From: Natrialbaceae archaeon AArc-T1-2
GTDB taxonomy: Archaea > Halobacteriota > Halobacteria > Halobacteriales > Natrialbaceae
DNA length: 64,000 nt
Assembly: GCF_030273315.1 (NCBI RefSeq)
Contig: NZ_CP127174.1
Coordinates: forward strand, 992,001 to 1,056,000
Direction: 5' to 3'
Part shown: piece by piece, positions 25,468-33,464 of the stretch
How the letters are laid out: each line of letters opens with the position of its first letter
Position numbering within the stretch: the stretch's first letter is position 1
Translations under genes and position numbers: made by a program
The notes under the pieces: generated by a model
What the model saw: only the letters and a program-made list of their open reading frames with translations
The model's database searches: none
Told to the model about the DNA's origin: nothing

Positions 25468-26370
25468 ATCGTACACCCGAACGGCACGGTCGTGGCGCGT
25501 GGAGAGTCCAGCCGGGTTTCGACTCGGCGGATCGTCGGCACGACGGGCACGGAGTCCGTCCGCTAGACCGCGGACCGTACTGGTCGCGACGGCGATGCCG
25601 TTTTGCAGCCAGTCGGTCGGTGTTTCGTCGCCGCCGAGGACGCGCCGGGCGTTTGCGATCCCGTCCCGGATCGCACTGCCGAGCGGACGGGTAACGACCG
25701 TCGGATGGACGCCGTGGTTTTTTCCGAGCGTGTACGCGGTTGCCCAGTACTGATCTCCCCAGCCGCCGTCGTTCCAGCCGGTGTCGATCCGTCCCCCGTC
25801 GACGCTGAACTCGCTTCTGACGCGCAGCTCCGGACGCCAGGCGACGGTCACGTCGAGCGTCGCGAGCCGATACGCACAGTCGCGGACGCCGCCGACGGAG
25901 AGGTTCTCGTCGAAGCCGTCGAGTCGCTCGAGTACAGTGCGATCGAACGCGACGTTGTCGCCGGCGATGTCGTCGATCGAGCGACCTGCGACGGCCTGTG
26001 GCGACGTCGCGCTCTGATCCGGCCCGCCGCTGACGGGACCGGAGACGACGTCGGCACCGGTTCCGACCGCGGTCTCGAGGGCGTCGTACCACGACGGTGC
26101 GACGACGTAGGCGTCACCGACGAACGCGATAACGTCGCCTCCGGCGACGCCGATCCCCGCGTTCCGGGCGACGTTTCGGTTTCGCTCGGAGACTTCGACG
26201 AGCACGTCGACGTCGTCTCTGTCCCGGACGACTCCCGTCGTGCCGTCCGAGGACGGCCCGTTGACGACGACGACCTCGACGGCCGACGGAAGCCGAGACG
26301 CGAGCGCGTCGAGACAGGTGAGCAGTCGCTCCCGGTCGTTGAGCGTCGGAACGATCACCGAGAGCTCCAT
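25465..26370 (-). CDS. Family 2 glycosyltransferase
   Basis: Predicted 301 residues from ATG 26370 (MELSVIVPTLNDRERLLTCL). GT-A fold landmarks are VEVVVVNGPSSDGT, NRNVARNAGIGVAGGDVIAF, and DENLSVGGVRDCAYRLAT in the acceptor region; the metal-binding DxD is replaced by GDA in VGDAYVV. It likely adds a sugar to a surface glycan or glycolipid. A methyltransferase gene on the same strand lies 121 bases upstream; they could be one surface-modification unit. Confidence 0.8.
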   Translation of the reverse strand: MELSVIVPTLNDRERLLTCLDALASRLPSAVEVVVVNGPSSDGTTGVVRDRDDVDVLVEVSERNRNVARNAGIGVAGGDVIAFVGDAYVVAPSWYDALETAVGTGADVVSGPVSGGPDQSATSPQAVAGRSIDDIAGDNVAFDRTVLERLDGFDENLSVGGVRDCAYRLATLDVTVAWRPELRVRSEFSVDGGRIDTGWNDGGWGDQYWATAYTLGKNHGVHPTVVTRPLGSAIRDGIANARRVLGGDETPTDWLQNGIAVATSTVRGLADGLRARRADDPPSRNPAGLSTRHDRAVRVYD

Positions 26371-26491
26371 AGAGAGTGATAGCGATACCGAACGGTAAAA
26401 ATACACTGGGATTCACCCTTAGTGAGACGTCGCTCGGCTGAGACTGGCCGTAACCGATCGACGCGATGGACGGCCCACTCCAGTCGGACCC

Positions 26492-27199
26492 TCATCGGAC
26501 CCGCGTATTCCAGTACGAAACCGACGCGAGGTGGTCCACGTTGGGAACCCGTCCGAGCGTCCGATCGAGCGACCGGATCGGCTCGGCGAAGCTGTTGGGA
26601 AGCTGGCGATACAGTCCGTACGGAAAGAGAAAGTCGTCCTCGACGTCGACGAGCGTCAGGTTCGTCTTTGCGAGCAGGACACTCACTTCGCTTTTCGAGT
26701 ACAGACGCGATCCCATCGGCAACGCCCAGTTGTAGATGCTGCGCGTCGAAAACCGGTTGAACGTATCGAAGACGATCTGTTCGCTGGAGACGCGACGCAT
26801 CTCCGCTAAGAACGCTTCCGGGTCGTCTGCGAGGTGGAAAAACCGCATCGCGACGACGGTGTCGAAGTGATCGTCCGGAAACGGCAGCCGGCCCGCATCG
26901 CCACGGAGAAACTCGAGGGTGTCCGAGACGCCGGCCTGGCGTGCCTTCTCGCGTCCGCGCTGTAACATCGGTGCCGAGATGTCCAGTCCAACGACGTCAG
27001 CACCGCGCTCTGCGAGCATCACCGTGAACCGACCGGTCCCGCAGGCGATCTCGAGAATGCTCCGGTCTTCGACCGGTGCGATTGCCTCGAGGACCGCCTC
27101 CTTCTCCCGGCGGTCGATCAGCTGACCGCCTCGAGAGAACCGCTTGTCGTCGTACTCCGCGGCGACGTCGTCGGCCTGGTACCACTCCTGTCCTTTCAC
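26492..27199 (-). CDS. Class I SAM-dependent methyltransferase
   Basis: Predicted 235 residues from GTG 27199; a TATA-like TTTTATCC about 27 bases before it supports this start over the longer frame. Motif I is ILEIACGTGRFTVMLAERGA, motif II LEFLRGDAGRLPFPDDHFD, post II FDTVVAMRFFHLADD. The C-terminal part is substrate-specific (DFLFPYGLYRQL). Substrate unknown; the adjacent glycosyltransferase hints at a lipid or glycan. Divergent from a tiny zinc-ribbon gene. Confidence 0.8.
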   Translation of the reverse strand: MKGQEWYQADDVAAEYDDKRFSRGGQLIDRREKEAVLEAIAPVEDRSILEIACGTGRFTVMLAERGADVVGLDISAPMLQRGREKARQAGVSDTLEFLRGDAGRLPFPDDHFDTVVAMRFFHLADDPEAFLAEMRRVSSEQIVFDTFNRFSTRSIYNWALPMGSRLYSKSEVSVLLAKTNLTLVDVEDDFLFPYGLYRQLPNSFAEPIRSLDRTLGRVPNVDHLASVSYWNTRVR

Positions 27200-27293
27200 A
27201 CTGGCTGTGACTAGTTCCGCCGTGGATAAAACGATACTGGAGTCGATCGATCGAAACCGAGTGCTTTTGTCCGGTGGTACCGTATAACATAGC

Positions 27294-27434
27294 ATGCCGA
27301 CCTGCAACCGATGCGGTGCGACGCCGGCGACGGACGACCTGGTTCGACACGAGTCCGGCGGTCTGTTGCTCGTCCACTGTCCGGAGTGTCGGGGACTGAT
27401 GGGGACGTACCGCGAACCCGGTCGGCGTCGCTAG
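27294..27434 (+). CDS. CPxCG-type small zinc-ribbon protein (46 aa)
   Basis: The frame MPTCNRCGATPATDDLVRHE has two CxxC pairs (CNRC and CPEC) 29 residues apart, fitting one zinc ribbon. It starts at ATG 27294 with a plausible TATA in TTTTGTCC about 27 bases upstream. Very short proteins of this type are numerous in haloarchaea and a few affect motility, biofilm or stress responses. No function can be assigned here. Confidence 0.65.
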   Translation: MPTCNRCGATPATDDLVRHESGGLLLVHCPECRGLMGTYREPGRRR

Positions 27435-27458
27435 CCGCGTCGGCCGTCGGTCCGCCGG

Positions 27459-28550
27459 TCACTTCGCCTCGTCGGGCGAGTCGGACAGCCCCGGCCGCCG
27501 CCGCCGCCGTCGTGTCTCGAGCAACGTCCGACATCGTTTCCCCGGCCCGCCCTCGATCGGCCAGCCGCGGGTTCGCCAGGTTGGCGGCTCGGGCTCGTAC
27601 TCCGAACAGGAACCGCGACATTCGCCAGCCGTCTGGCATCGTCCTTTCGAGACACACCACGGCAGCAACTGATCGCGCGCGCGAAGCTCGAAATATCGAC
27701 AGTCTGGACGCATCGTCTCGACGAACGACCGCCAGCCACGTTCGTAGGCGCGCTCGGCGATCTCGAGTCGCGTCGTCGCTTTCGTCTCCGGAGAGACGGA
27801 CTCGAATCGCGCGGCCGATCGGTCCCGGTCACCGCCGGACGGCCGCTCGAGGATCCGCGTCCCCGGCTCCTCGACCGGCAGCGTCCGTGGATGCCACGCG
27901 ACCGTGGCCGCAAGCGTGCCCGGGTCGAACACGAGGATGCCCGCTTCGACCGGCAGATCCTCGAACAGGACCGGTTCGACCGGCTCGTTCGTCTTCCGTG
28001 TTGCCACCCAGACTTCGTCGGCCAGTCCCATCGCCACGTCGTACTCGAGTTGACTCGCCAGGTCGCGGGCGGCGCTGGCGTCGACGTCGGGTTTGTTCTC
28101 GATCGCGACGACGCGCTCGAGCCAGTCGGGGTAGGGCCACTTCCGGCGAATCTGGATGCGTCCGGAACGCTTGCGCGTCTCGAGGATTCCCCGGTCGGCC
28201 CCGCGGTGGATCGCCTCACGGACGTACCGCCACGGGTAGTCGGGTTCGGGGAGGCTCTCCCGGTAGTAGGTCCAGTCTGCGGGTGCGTTCCTGACGACGT
28301 GCAGGAGGTCGCCGTCGAGCCGGTCCGGACCGAATCGGGCACGTTCGCGGAGAGCCTCGCGGTCGCACTCGAGGACGATCGTGTCCCACAGCCTGTGTTT
28401 CGTCCCGAGCTGACGAGCGACGACGACGGCACGATCGTCGACGGGTTCCCAGTTCAGTTCGGCCCACCGGCAGGTCCGCAGCTCGAAGCCGAATTCGGCG
28501 TCGGTTCCGAGCGTTGGCCACGTCGATGCGTCGTTCGTCTCGTCGGTCAC
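27459..28550 (-). CDS. DUF5787-like protein, possible PD-(D/E)XK nuclease with C-terminal Cys cluster
   Basis: Predicted 363 residues from GTG 28550; the frame is open another 48 residues upstream and the start is uncertain. The N-terminal part has FGFELRTCRWAELNWEP. In the middle, ERVVAIENKPDVDASAARDL carries Glu-x-Lys, and the following QLEYDVAMGLADEVWVATRK fits the next core strand of a PD-(D/E)XK fold. Near the C terminus six cysteines cluster (DC, WC, then C-x5-C-x5-C-x3-C, and a final Cys), as in Fe-S containing nucleases like Cas4 or AddB. This is inference from motifs; the family name is from memory. It is divergent from a regulator gene. Confidence 0.62.
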   Translation of the reverse strand: MTDETNDASTWPTLGTDAEFGFELRTCRWAELNWEPVDDRAVVVARQLGTKHRLWDTIVLECDREALRERARFGPDRLDGDLLHVVRNAPADWTYYRESLPEPDYPWRYVREAIHRGADRGILETRKRSGRIQIRRKWPYPDWLERVVAIENKPDVDASAARDLASQLEYDVAMGLADEVWVATRKTNEPVEPVLFEDLPVEAGILVFDPGTLAATVAWHPRTLPVEEPGTRILERPSGGDRDRSAARFESVSPETKATTRLEIAERAYERGWRSFVETMRPDCRYFELRARDQLLPWCVSKGRCQTAGECRGSCSEYEPEPPTWRTRGWPIEGGPGKRCRTLLETRRRRRRPGLSDSPDEAK

Positions 28551-28694
28551 TGCTTTGTATAGCCGCAGTCGCTCCAAGAACGCTCCGGTCGTCTCGCCCC
28601 GACCGCGGCCACCGATCGAAGCGAACGCGTGTCGGCCGATGATGCCTGTTGGATGGAAAGTGTTTTTTCCCCTGGCAAACCACCCTTGGCACAT

Positions 28695-29918
28695 ATGCGG
28701 TTATCCACCGCCATCACAATCGCCCTCTCCGCCCTCCTCGTTACGTCCTCTCTTGGGGTGGTGGCTGCCGCACCGTCGGGCGTCGGCCCCTCGGCCGACC
28801 GGTCCCCGCAGGTGGCGGACGTCGACCACCCACCGCTCGAGCCCGCCGAGCCACAGCAGGTGATACGGATCAACGTCTCCGCCGACGGTGATACGACCTG
28901 GACGATCGAGAGCCGCTACGTACTCGAGGACGACGACGACGTCGACTCGTTCCAGTCGTTCGCCGACGCGGTCGCAGACGGTGACCGCGACGCCGGCTAC
29001 GACGCCGCGACGTTCGAGCGGTTCCTCGACACCGCCGAGGAGTCGACCGACCGAGAGATGGAGATCGAGGACCTCGGCTGGGACGAGCCACGGGTGATCC
29101 CGGACGACGGTGACGACGACGACACCCGTATCGGAGTCATCTCGTACTCGGTCGAGTGGTCCGACTTTACCGCCGTCGACGACAACCGGATCTACCTCGG
29201 CGACGCGGTCACGACCGACGACGGGCCGTGGCTCTCGCTTGCCGACGGCCAGCGACTCGTCGTCGAGTCCCCCCCGAACTACGGCTTCGAGAACCCGCCG
29301 ATCGGTGCCCAGGACGGGGCTCTCGTCTGGGACGGCCCACACGAGTTCGACGACGACGAACTCGAGGTGACGTTCCTGCGTGGCGTGACCAACGGCGGCA
29401 CCAACGGCGGCGCCGGTCCGTCCCTCCTCGACTCGCTTCTGTCCCCGCTGACGGTCGTGACCGGGGTTGGGCTGGCCGTTCTGTTCGTTCTCGTCGGCGT
29501 CGGCGGCTACCTGCTGGCGTCACAGCGTCCGGTGCCGTTTCTCCGCTCCGACGAGGACGACTCGATGACTGCCTCTGACTCGGTAACGGGATTCGACGCC
29601 GACGGTTCGGCCAGAATGGAGCCGGACACAGACGATGGGAACGAGACCTACACCGTCAGCTACGACGACGACCGCGTTCCCGACGCAGACGAGGTCGACG
29701 TCGAACTGCTTAGCGACGAGGAACGCGTCCACCGGCTGCTCCGCCAGAACGGTGGCCGCATGAAACAGGCCTCGATCGTCTCCGAGACCGGCTGGTCGAA
29801 CGCCAAAGTCTCCCAGCTGCTCTCTGAGATGGACGAAAACGACGAGATCGAGAAGCTCCGGATCGGTCGCGAAAACCTCATCACGCTGCCGGAAGTCGAC
29901 CCGACCGAGATCGACTGA
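28695..29918 (+). CDS. Membrane-spanning winged-helix transcription regulator
   Basis: Predicted 407 residues from ATG 28695. Signal sequence (residues 1-30, STAITIALSALLVTSSLGVV), an acidic extracytoplasmic domain of about 220 residues, a single transmembrane helix (VVTGVGLAVLFVLVGVGGYL), an acidic linker, and a cytoplasmic winged helix-turn-helix with GRMKQASIVSETGWSNAKVS as recognition helix region. This domain order suggests a one-component sensor that binds DNA near the membrane. A PGF-type sorting signal is not seen. Target genes are not indicated by context. Confidence 0.82.
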   Translation: MRLSTAITIALSALLVTSSLGVVAAAPSGVGPSADRSPQVADVDHPPLEPAEPQQVIRINVSADGDTTWTIESRYVLEDDDDVDSFQSFADAVADGDRDAGYDAATFERFLDTAEESTDREMEIEDLGWDEPRVIPDDGDDDDTRIGVISYSVEWSDFTAVDDNRIYLGDAVTTDDGPWLSLADGQRLVVESPPNYGFENPPIGAQDGALVWDGPHEFDDDELEVTFLRGVTNGGTNGGAGPSLLDSLLSPLTVVTGVGLAVLFVLVGVGGYLLASQRPVPFLRSDEDDSMTASDSVTGFDADGSARMEPDTDDGNETYTVSYDDDRVPDADEVDVELLSDEERVHRLLRQNGGRMKQASIVSETGWSNAKVSQLLSEMDENDEIEKLRIGRENLITLPEVDPTEID

Positions 29919-29987
29919 CGATCCAGCCATAGCGCGGGTGTGAGTAGCCACCGATACCGTTTTCACGACGGCGTGTGTACACCTCCC

Positions 29988-30197
29988 ATGGGGATTCTCG
30001 ATTCGGTTCGTGCCGCGCTCGAGCCGTCCGATCGGGAGACACCCGCACCGATCGCCGGTGCGTACTGGTGTGATGACTGTGCAGTTCGGATCCCACTCGA
30101 GAGCCGACCCGACGGTAACGAGCAGCGACCGTGTCCTGACTGTGACGAGCCGATGCAGTTCGAGCTGTCGCCGGACGGCGGTAGCTGTGCGTGTTAG
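29988..30197 (+). CDS. Small zinc-ribbon protein (69 aa)
   Basis: The frame from ATG 29988 begins MGILDSVRAALEPSDRETPA and carries CDDC and CPDC pairs in a zinc ribbon (residues 28-55), ending in a Cys-containing tail CAC. An earlier in-frame start would add 16 residues. Function unknown. Its 3' end overlaps the convergent small protein gene by four bases. Confidence 0.65.
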   Translation: MGILDSVRAALEPSDRETPAPIAGAYWCDDCAVRIPLESRPDGNEQRPCPDCDEPMQFELSPDGGSCAC

Positions 30198-30445
30198 TCC
30201 GGCCGACGCTCGTCGCCTCGACCGTAGGTGAGCCGGTACGCGACCGCGTCGAGTCGCTCGCTTAGCGACGCGAGCAGGACCGCCGGCGAGACGCGCGCGA
30301 GTTCGGAGCGATCGACCTCGATTCGCTCGTCGGCGAACGGATTCCGATCGCCGTCGCCGTCACCGTCGTCGTCGTCCCGGGCCGCATCGACGACCGTCGA
30401 CATCGAACAGCGACCGCAGGCCTCCGTGTTTTTCTCACCGGGCAT
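30194..30445 (-). CDS. Small acidic haloarchaeal protein (83 aa)
   Basis: It has an N-terminal CGRC pair, a Gly/Asp linker (DDDDGDGDGD) and a helical C-terminal half (ARVSPAVLLASLSERLDAVA). The ATG is 26 bases from a perfect palindromic TATA box (GCTTATAAGC, 30467-30476), supporting a leaderless start. No family recognised. Confidence 0.6.
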   Translation of the reverse strand: MPGEKNTEACGRCSMSTVVDAARDDDDGDGDGDRNPFADERIEVDRSELARVSPAVLLASLSERLDAVAYRLTYGRGDERRPD

Positions 30446-30466
30446 GTACTATCGTAGCACGTGCGT

Positions 30467-30514
30467 GCTTATAAGCCGGCCGCCCGGCTCGGAGTGCGCG
30501 ACGAGCTTATAAGC
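30467..30514. promoter_or_regulatory. Divergent promoters with two identical palindromic TATA boxes
   Basis: GCTTATAAGC occurs at 30467-30476 and again at 30505-30514. The first is centred 26 bases before the minus-strand ATG at 30445; the second 26 bases before the plus-strand ATG at 30535. The symmetric layout shows both as leaderless promoters. Confidence 0.65.
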
Positions 30515-30534
30515 TCCGTGTCGTATCTATCGGT

Positions 30535-30621
30535 ATGAACGCTCGGATCGTCGCGATCGTCTCACCGCTCGAACCGTCACTCGAGGACGGCGTCGACACA
30601 TTCACGTTCGACGATGGCTGA
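30535..30621 (+). CDS. 28-aa leader ORF overlapping the next gene
   Basis: Starts MNARIVAIVSPLEPSLEDGV and ends at TGA 30619-30621, after the ATG of the next gene (30614), which lies in another frame. Because the TATA box at 30505 is placed for transcription to start at this ATG, this short frame would be translated first. It may couple translation of the downstream gene. Too short to judge by composition alone. Confidence 0.4.
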   Translation: MNARIVAIVSPLEPSLEDGVDTFTFDDG

Positions 30622-31270
30622 CCGGTCTCCCGACGACGAGGAGCCAGCGTGGCTATCGACCGAGGAGACGCGACGGGATCCCGAGGAGTTGCCGGCCGAG
30701 ATTCGCGAGGAGGTCCCCGACTGGGAGGATCCGTACCTCGATCGGGTCTCTGACCGGCTGTTGTACAGCTTCGACCTGGAGAAAGACCGTCGCCTCCGTG
30801 GCGAACGGTTCGACCTCTACGCGGAGATGCGGATGCGCACCCAGCGACAGTTTTTCCACCCGGCGTTGCGCTACGCCAATCACGAGACTCGAGAGTACGT
30901 CTTCGTCCGCCGAAGCGACCGGCCGTCGCCCCCGGAGCTCGAACGCCTCCGTGGCCTCGGCCACGACCTCGCCGACGACTGGGTCGAGGCCGACGAGGAA
31001 CACTACCGGACCGACTTCACGTTCGTCCTCGTCGCGGAGACGATCCCCGAGTCGGTCAGCGCGTACGTCGACGGCTTTCGCGACCGGACGCTGTTGAAGT
31101 GGGGCTACTACGGACACTATGAAGTAAATTTCGTCGTCGTCACCCCCCGCGAGCAGGACGCCGTCGCCAGCGAGGCCGCCGAGATCGCGGACGCGTTCGT
31201 CCTCTGGGAGGAGGTCGAGCCGCCCGAGGAGGGGATCCTCTCACGGTTTGCAAAGCGGTTCTGGACCTGA
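30614..31270 (+). CDS. Conserved haloarchaeal protein of unknown function (218 aa)
   Basis: A soluble, highly acidic protein with many aromatic residues in RLLYSFDLEKDRRLRGERFD and the later TLLKWGYYGHYEVNFVVVTP. No enzyme motif or membrane helix is seen. It starts within the 28-aa leader frame, overlapping it by eight bases, and ends just before a convergent stress-protein gene. Confidence 0.65.
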   Translation: MADRSPDDEEPAWLSTEETRRDPEELPAEIREEVPDWEDPYLDRVSDRLLYSFDLEKDRRLRGERFDLYAEMRMRTQRQFFHPALRYANHETREYVFVRRSDRPSPPELERLRGLGHDLADDWVEADEEHYRTDFTFVLVAETIPESVSAYVDGFRDRTLLKWGYYGHYEVNFVVVTPREQDAVASEAAEIADAFVLWEEVEPPEEGILSRFAKRFWT

Positions 31271-31277
31271 CTCGAGT

Positions 31278-31703
31278 TCACCGCACGACCGTCACCGGGA
31301 CCGGCGCTCGACGGACGACGACCTCTGAGACGCTGCCAAGCTTGAGATGTGAGGCTTCCCCGCGACCGTAGCTTCCGACGACGATGCCGTCGATGGCTTC
31401 CTGTTCTGCGTAGGCGACGATCGACTCCGCCGGTGCGCCGATCGAGGTCTCCCGTTCGATTCGCTCGGCGTCGACGCCGACGGCCTCGAGTGCGCGATCG
31501 AACAGCTGGTCGGCTCGCTCGTGTTCGCCCTCGAGCCAGGACTCGGTCAACGGTTCCGCGTCGGCGCCTTCCGGATCCGAGTCGAACGGATCGATCGCGT
31601 GAAAACACACGAGCGTCGCGTCGGGGAACGTGTCGACGGCGTAAGCCAGCGCGTTCTCGGACTGTTTCGAGCCGTCGAGAGCGACGAGCACGCGATCGGG
31701 CAT
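31278..31703 (-). CDS. Universal stress protein (UspA family)
   Basis: A 141-residue Usp starting MPDRVLVALDGSKQSENALA. The nucleotide loop is VVGSYGRGEASHLKLGSVSE, ending with a final VPVTVV strand. Divergent from a second Usp gene 86 bases away, so both may respond to the same signal. Confidence 0.9.
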   Translation of the reverse strand: MPDRVLVALDGSKQSENALAYAVDTFPDATLVCFHAIDPFDSDPEGADAEPLTESWLEGEHERADQLFDRALEAVGVDAERIERETSIGAPAESIVAYAEQEAIDGIVVGSYGRGEASHLKLGSVSEVVVRRAPVPVTVVR

Positions 31704-31789
31704 AGTGGCCGTTCGTCGAGCGGCGGAATAAGCGTACCGGGCATCGCCTGGGACTAGGACTTTGGCAGCCGACGTCGAACGTGTCTGCC

Positions 31790-32191
31790 ATGTATGACGA
31801 CATCCTCGTTCCCACGGACGGTCGGGAAAACACCGAACTCGCGATCGAGGAGGCGATCGAACTCGCGTCGATCCACGACGCGGGGTTACATACGCTGTAC
31901 GTGATCAACTCTGCGGCGGTCGCGCCCGGAATCGACTTCGACGACCTCGAGGCGATCGGCCGGGATGCGGTCGAGTACGTCGCCGATCTGGCAGCCGAGC
32001 GCGGGCTGACAGACGTCGAGACGACGGTCACTCACGGACTTCGCCACCGGGCGATCCTGCAGTACGCCGACGACCACGACGTCGACTTGATCGTGATGGG
32101 CCGGCATACGGGCCTCGAGCGACTCTTCCGACACAGCGTCTCGGATCGCGTCGAGGCGGAGGCGTCGGTCCCCGTCCTCGTCGTCGAGTGA
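31790..32191 (+). CDS. Universal stress protein (UspA family)
   Basis: A 133-residue Usp from ATG 31790 (MYDDILVPTDGRENTELAIE); an in-frame ATG three codons earlier exists. ATP loop: VMGRHTGLERLFRHSVSDRV. It is followed at short distance by an E1 alpha gene with its own TATA box, so they are probably separate transcripts. Confidence 0.9.
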   Translation: MYDDILVPTDGRENTELAIEEAIELASIHDAGLHTLYVINSAAVAPGIDFDDLEAIGRDAVEYVADLAAERGLTDVETTVTHGLRHRAILQYADDHDVDLIVMGRHTGLERLFRHSVSDRVEAEASVPVLVVE

Positions 32192-32254
32192 TTCGAACCG
32201 GACAGGGTTGCCGCTACCCGGGTGGCCTATACGCGACGCTCGGTACGCGTAGCC

Positions 32255-33379
32255 GTGACTGACCGAGGCAATCTCTTCGACCGACCGCCGTCGGAGCCGA
32301 TCCGGCGACTCTCCGCCGATGGGGAACTGCTCGGTGGGGGTGAGGAGCCGGAGCTCACGGACGAGACGTTGGTGGGCATGTACGCCGACATGCGACTCGC
32401 CCGTCGGTTCGACGAACGGCTGTTGAGCCTCCAGCGTCAGGGTCGGCTCGGGACCTACGCCTCCCTGGCCGGCCAGGAAGCGACACAGGTCGGGTCGACG
32501 TACGCGCTGGCCGACGACGACTGGATCGCCTACCAGTATCGCGAGCACCTGGCGGTCACCGCCCGTGGCAAACTCGCCGAGTACCTGCTGTACTGGATGG
32601 GCCACGAACGGGGCAACGCCGAAATCGCCGACGTGAACGTCTTCCCGCTGAACATCTCGATCGGCTCGCACGTGCCACACATGACGGGTATGGGGATGGC
32701 AGCCCGGTACAGAGACGAGGAGACCGTCTTTCTGACACACTTCGGCGACGGAGCGACGAGTGAGGGCGACGTCCACGAGGGACTGAACTTTGCCGGCGTC
32801 TTCGATACGCCGACGATCTTTTGCTGTCACAACAACGGCTGGGCGATCTCGATTCCTCGGGATCGCCAGACCGCAAGCGCGACGATCGCACAGAAAGCCC
32901 ACGCCTACGGCTTCGACGGCGTCCAGGTCGACGGGATGGACCCGCTCGCGGTCTACGAGGTTACGAACGCGGCCGTCGAGAAGGCACGCGACCCCGCCGA
33001 CGACGAACCACGCCCGACGCTGATCGAGACGCTCACCTACCGCTATGGCGCACACACCACCGCCGACGATCCGTCGGTCTACCGCGACGAGGCGGACGTC
33101 GAGCGCTGGCGCGAGAAAGACCCGATCGATCGCCTCGAGACGTTCCTCCTCGAGACGGGCCGGCTCGATACCGAACGCATCGACGCGCTCGAGACCGAGA
33201 TCGAGGCCGACCTCGAGACGGCGATCGACGCGGCCGAACGGTTCGACGGTGATCCCGAGGCGATGTTCGAGTACGTCTACGCGGAGCCGACGGCCGAACT
33301 CGACACACAGCGCGAGCAGTTTCGGGAACTGCGCGACCGACACGGCGACGAGACGCTGCTCGAGGACGATCTGCTGTGA
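32255..33379 (+). CDS. 2-oxoacid dehydrogenase E1 component alpha subunit (first copy)
   Basis: Predicted 374 residues from GTG 32255; CTATAC at 32227-32231 is 26 bases upstream, supporting this start over GTG 32222. The thiamine diphosphate motif is GDGATSEGDVHEGLNFAGVF continuing to NNGWAIS. Also seen are LASLAGQEATQVGS-like segment ASLAGQEATQVG and YRYGAHTTADDPS near the C-terminal third. E1 alpha pairs with E1 beta to decarboxylate a 2-oxoacid (pyruvate or branched chain type) and load the acyl group on a lipoyl domain. No beta gene follows directly; a second E1 alpha does. Confidence 0.85.
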   Translation: MTDRGNLFDRPPSEPIRRLSADGELLGGGEEPELTDETLVGMYADMRLARRFDERLLSLQRQGRLGTYASLAGQEATQVGSTYALADDDWIAYQYREHLAVTARGKLAEYLLYWMGHERGNAEIADVNVFPLNISIGSHVPHMTGMGMAARYRDEETVFLTHFGDGATSEGDVHEGLNFAGVFDTPTIFCCHNNGWAISIPRDRQTASATIAQKAHAYGFDGVQVDGMDPLAVYEVTNAAVEKARDPADDEPRPTLIETLTYRYGAHTTADDPSVYRDEADVERWREKDPIDRLETFLLETGRLDTERIDALETEIEADLETAIDAAERFDGDPEAMFEYVYAEPTAELDTQREQFRELRDRHGDETLLEDDLL

Positions 33380-33464
33380 GTCGGACCGACAGACACCGAT
33401 GAATGGTTGATCGTTCGGTCAAACGCTTATACCCTGCTTCGTTGTACGTCCGGCGGTGTCCGGA

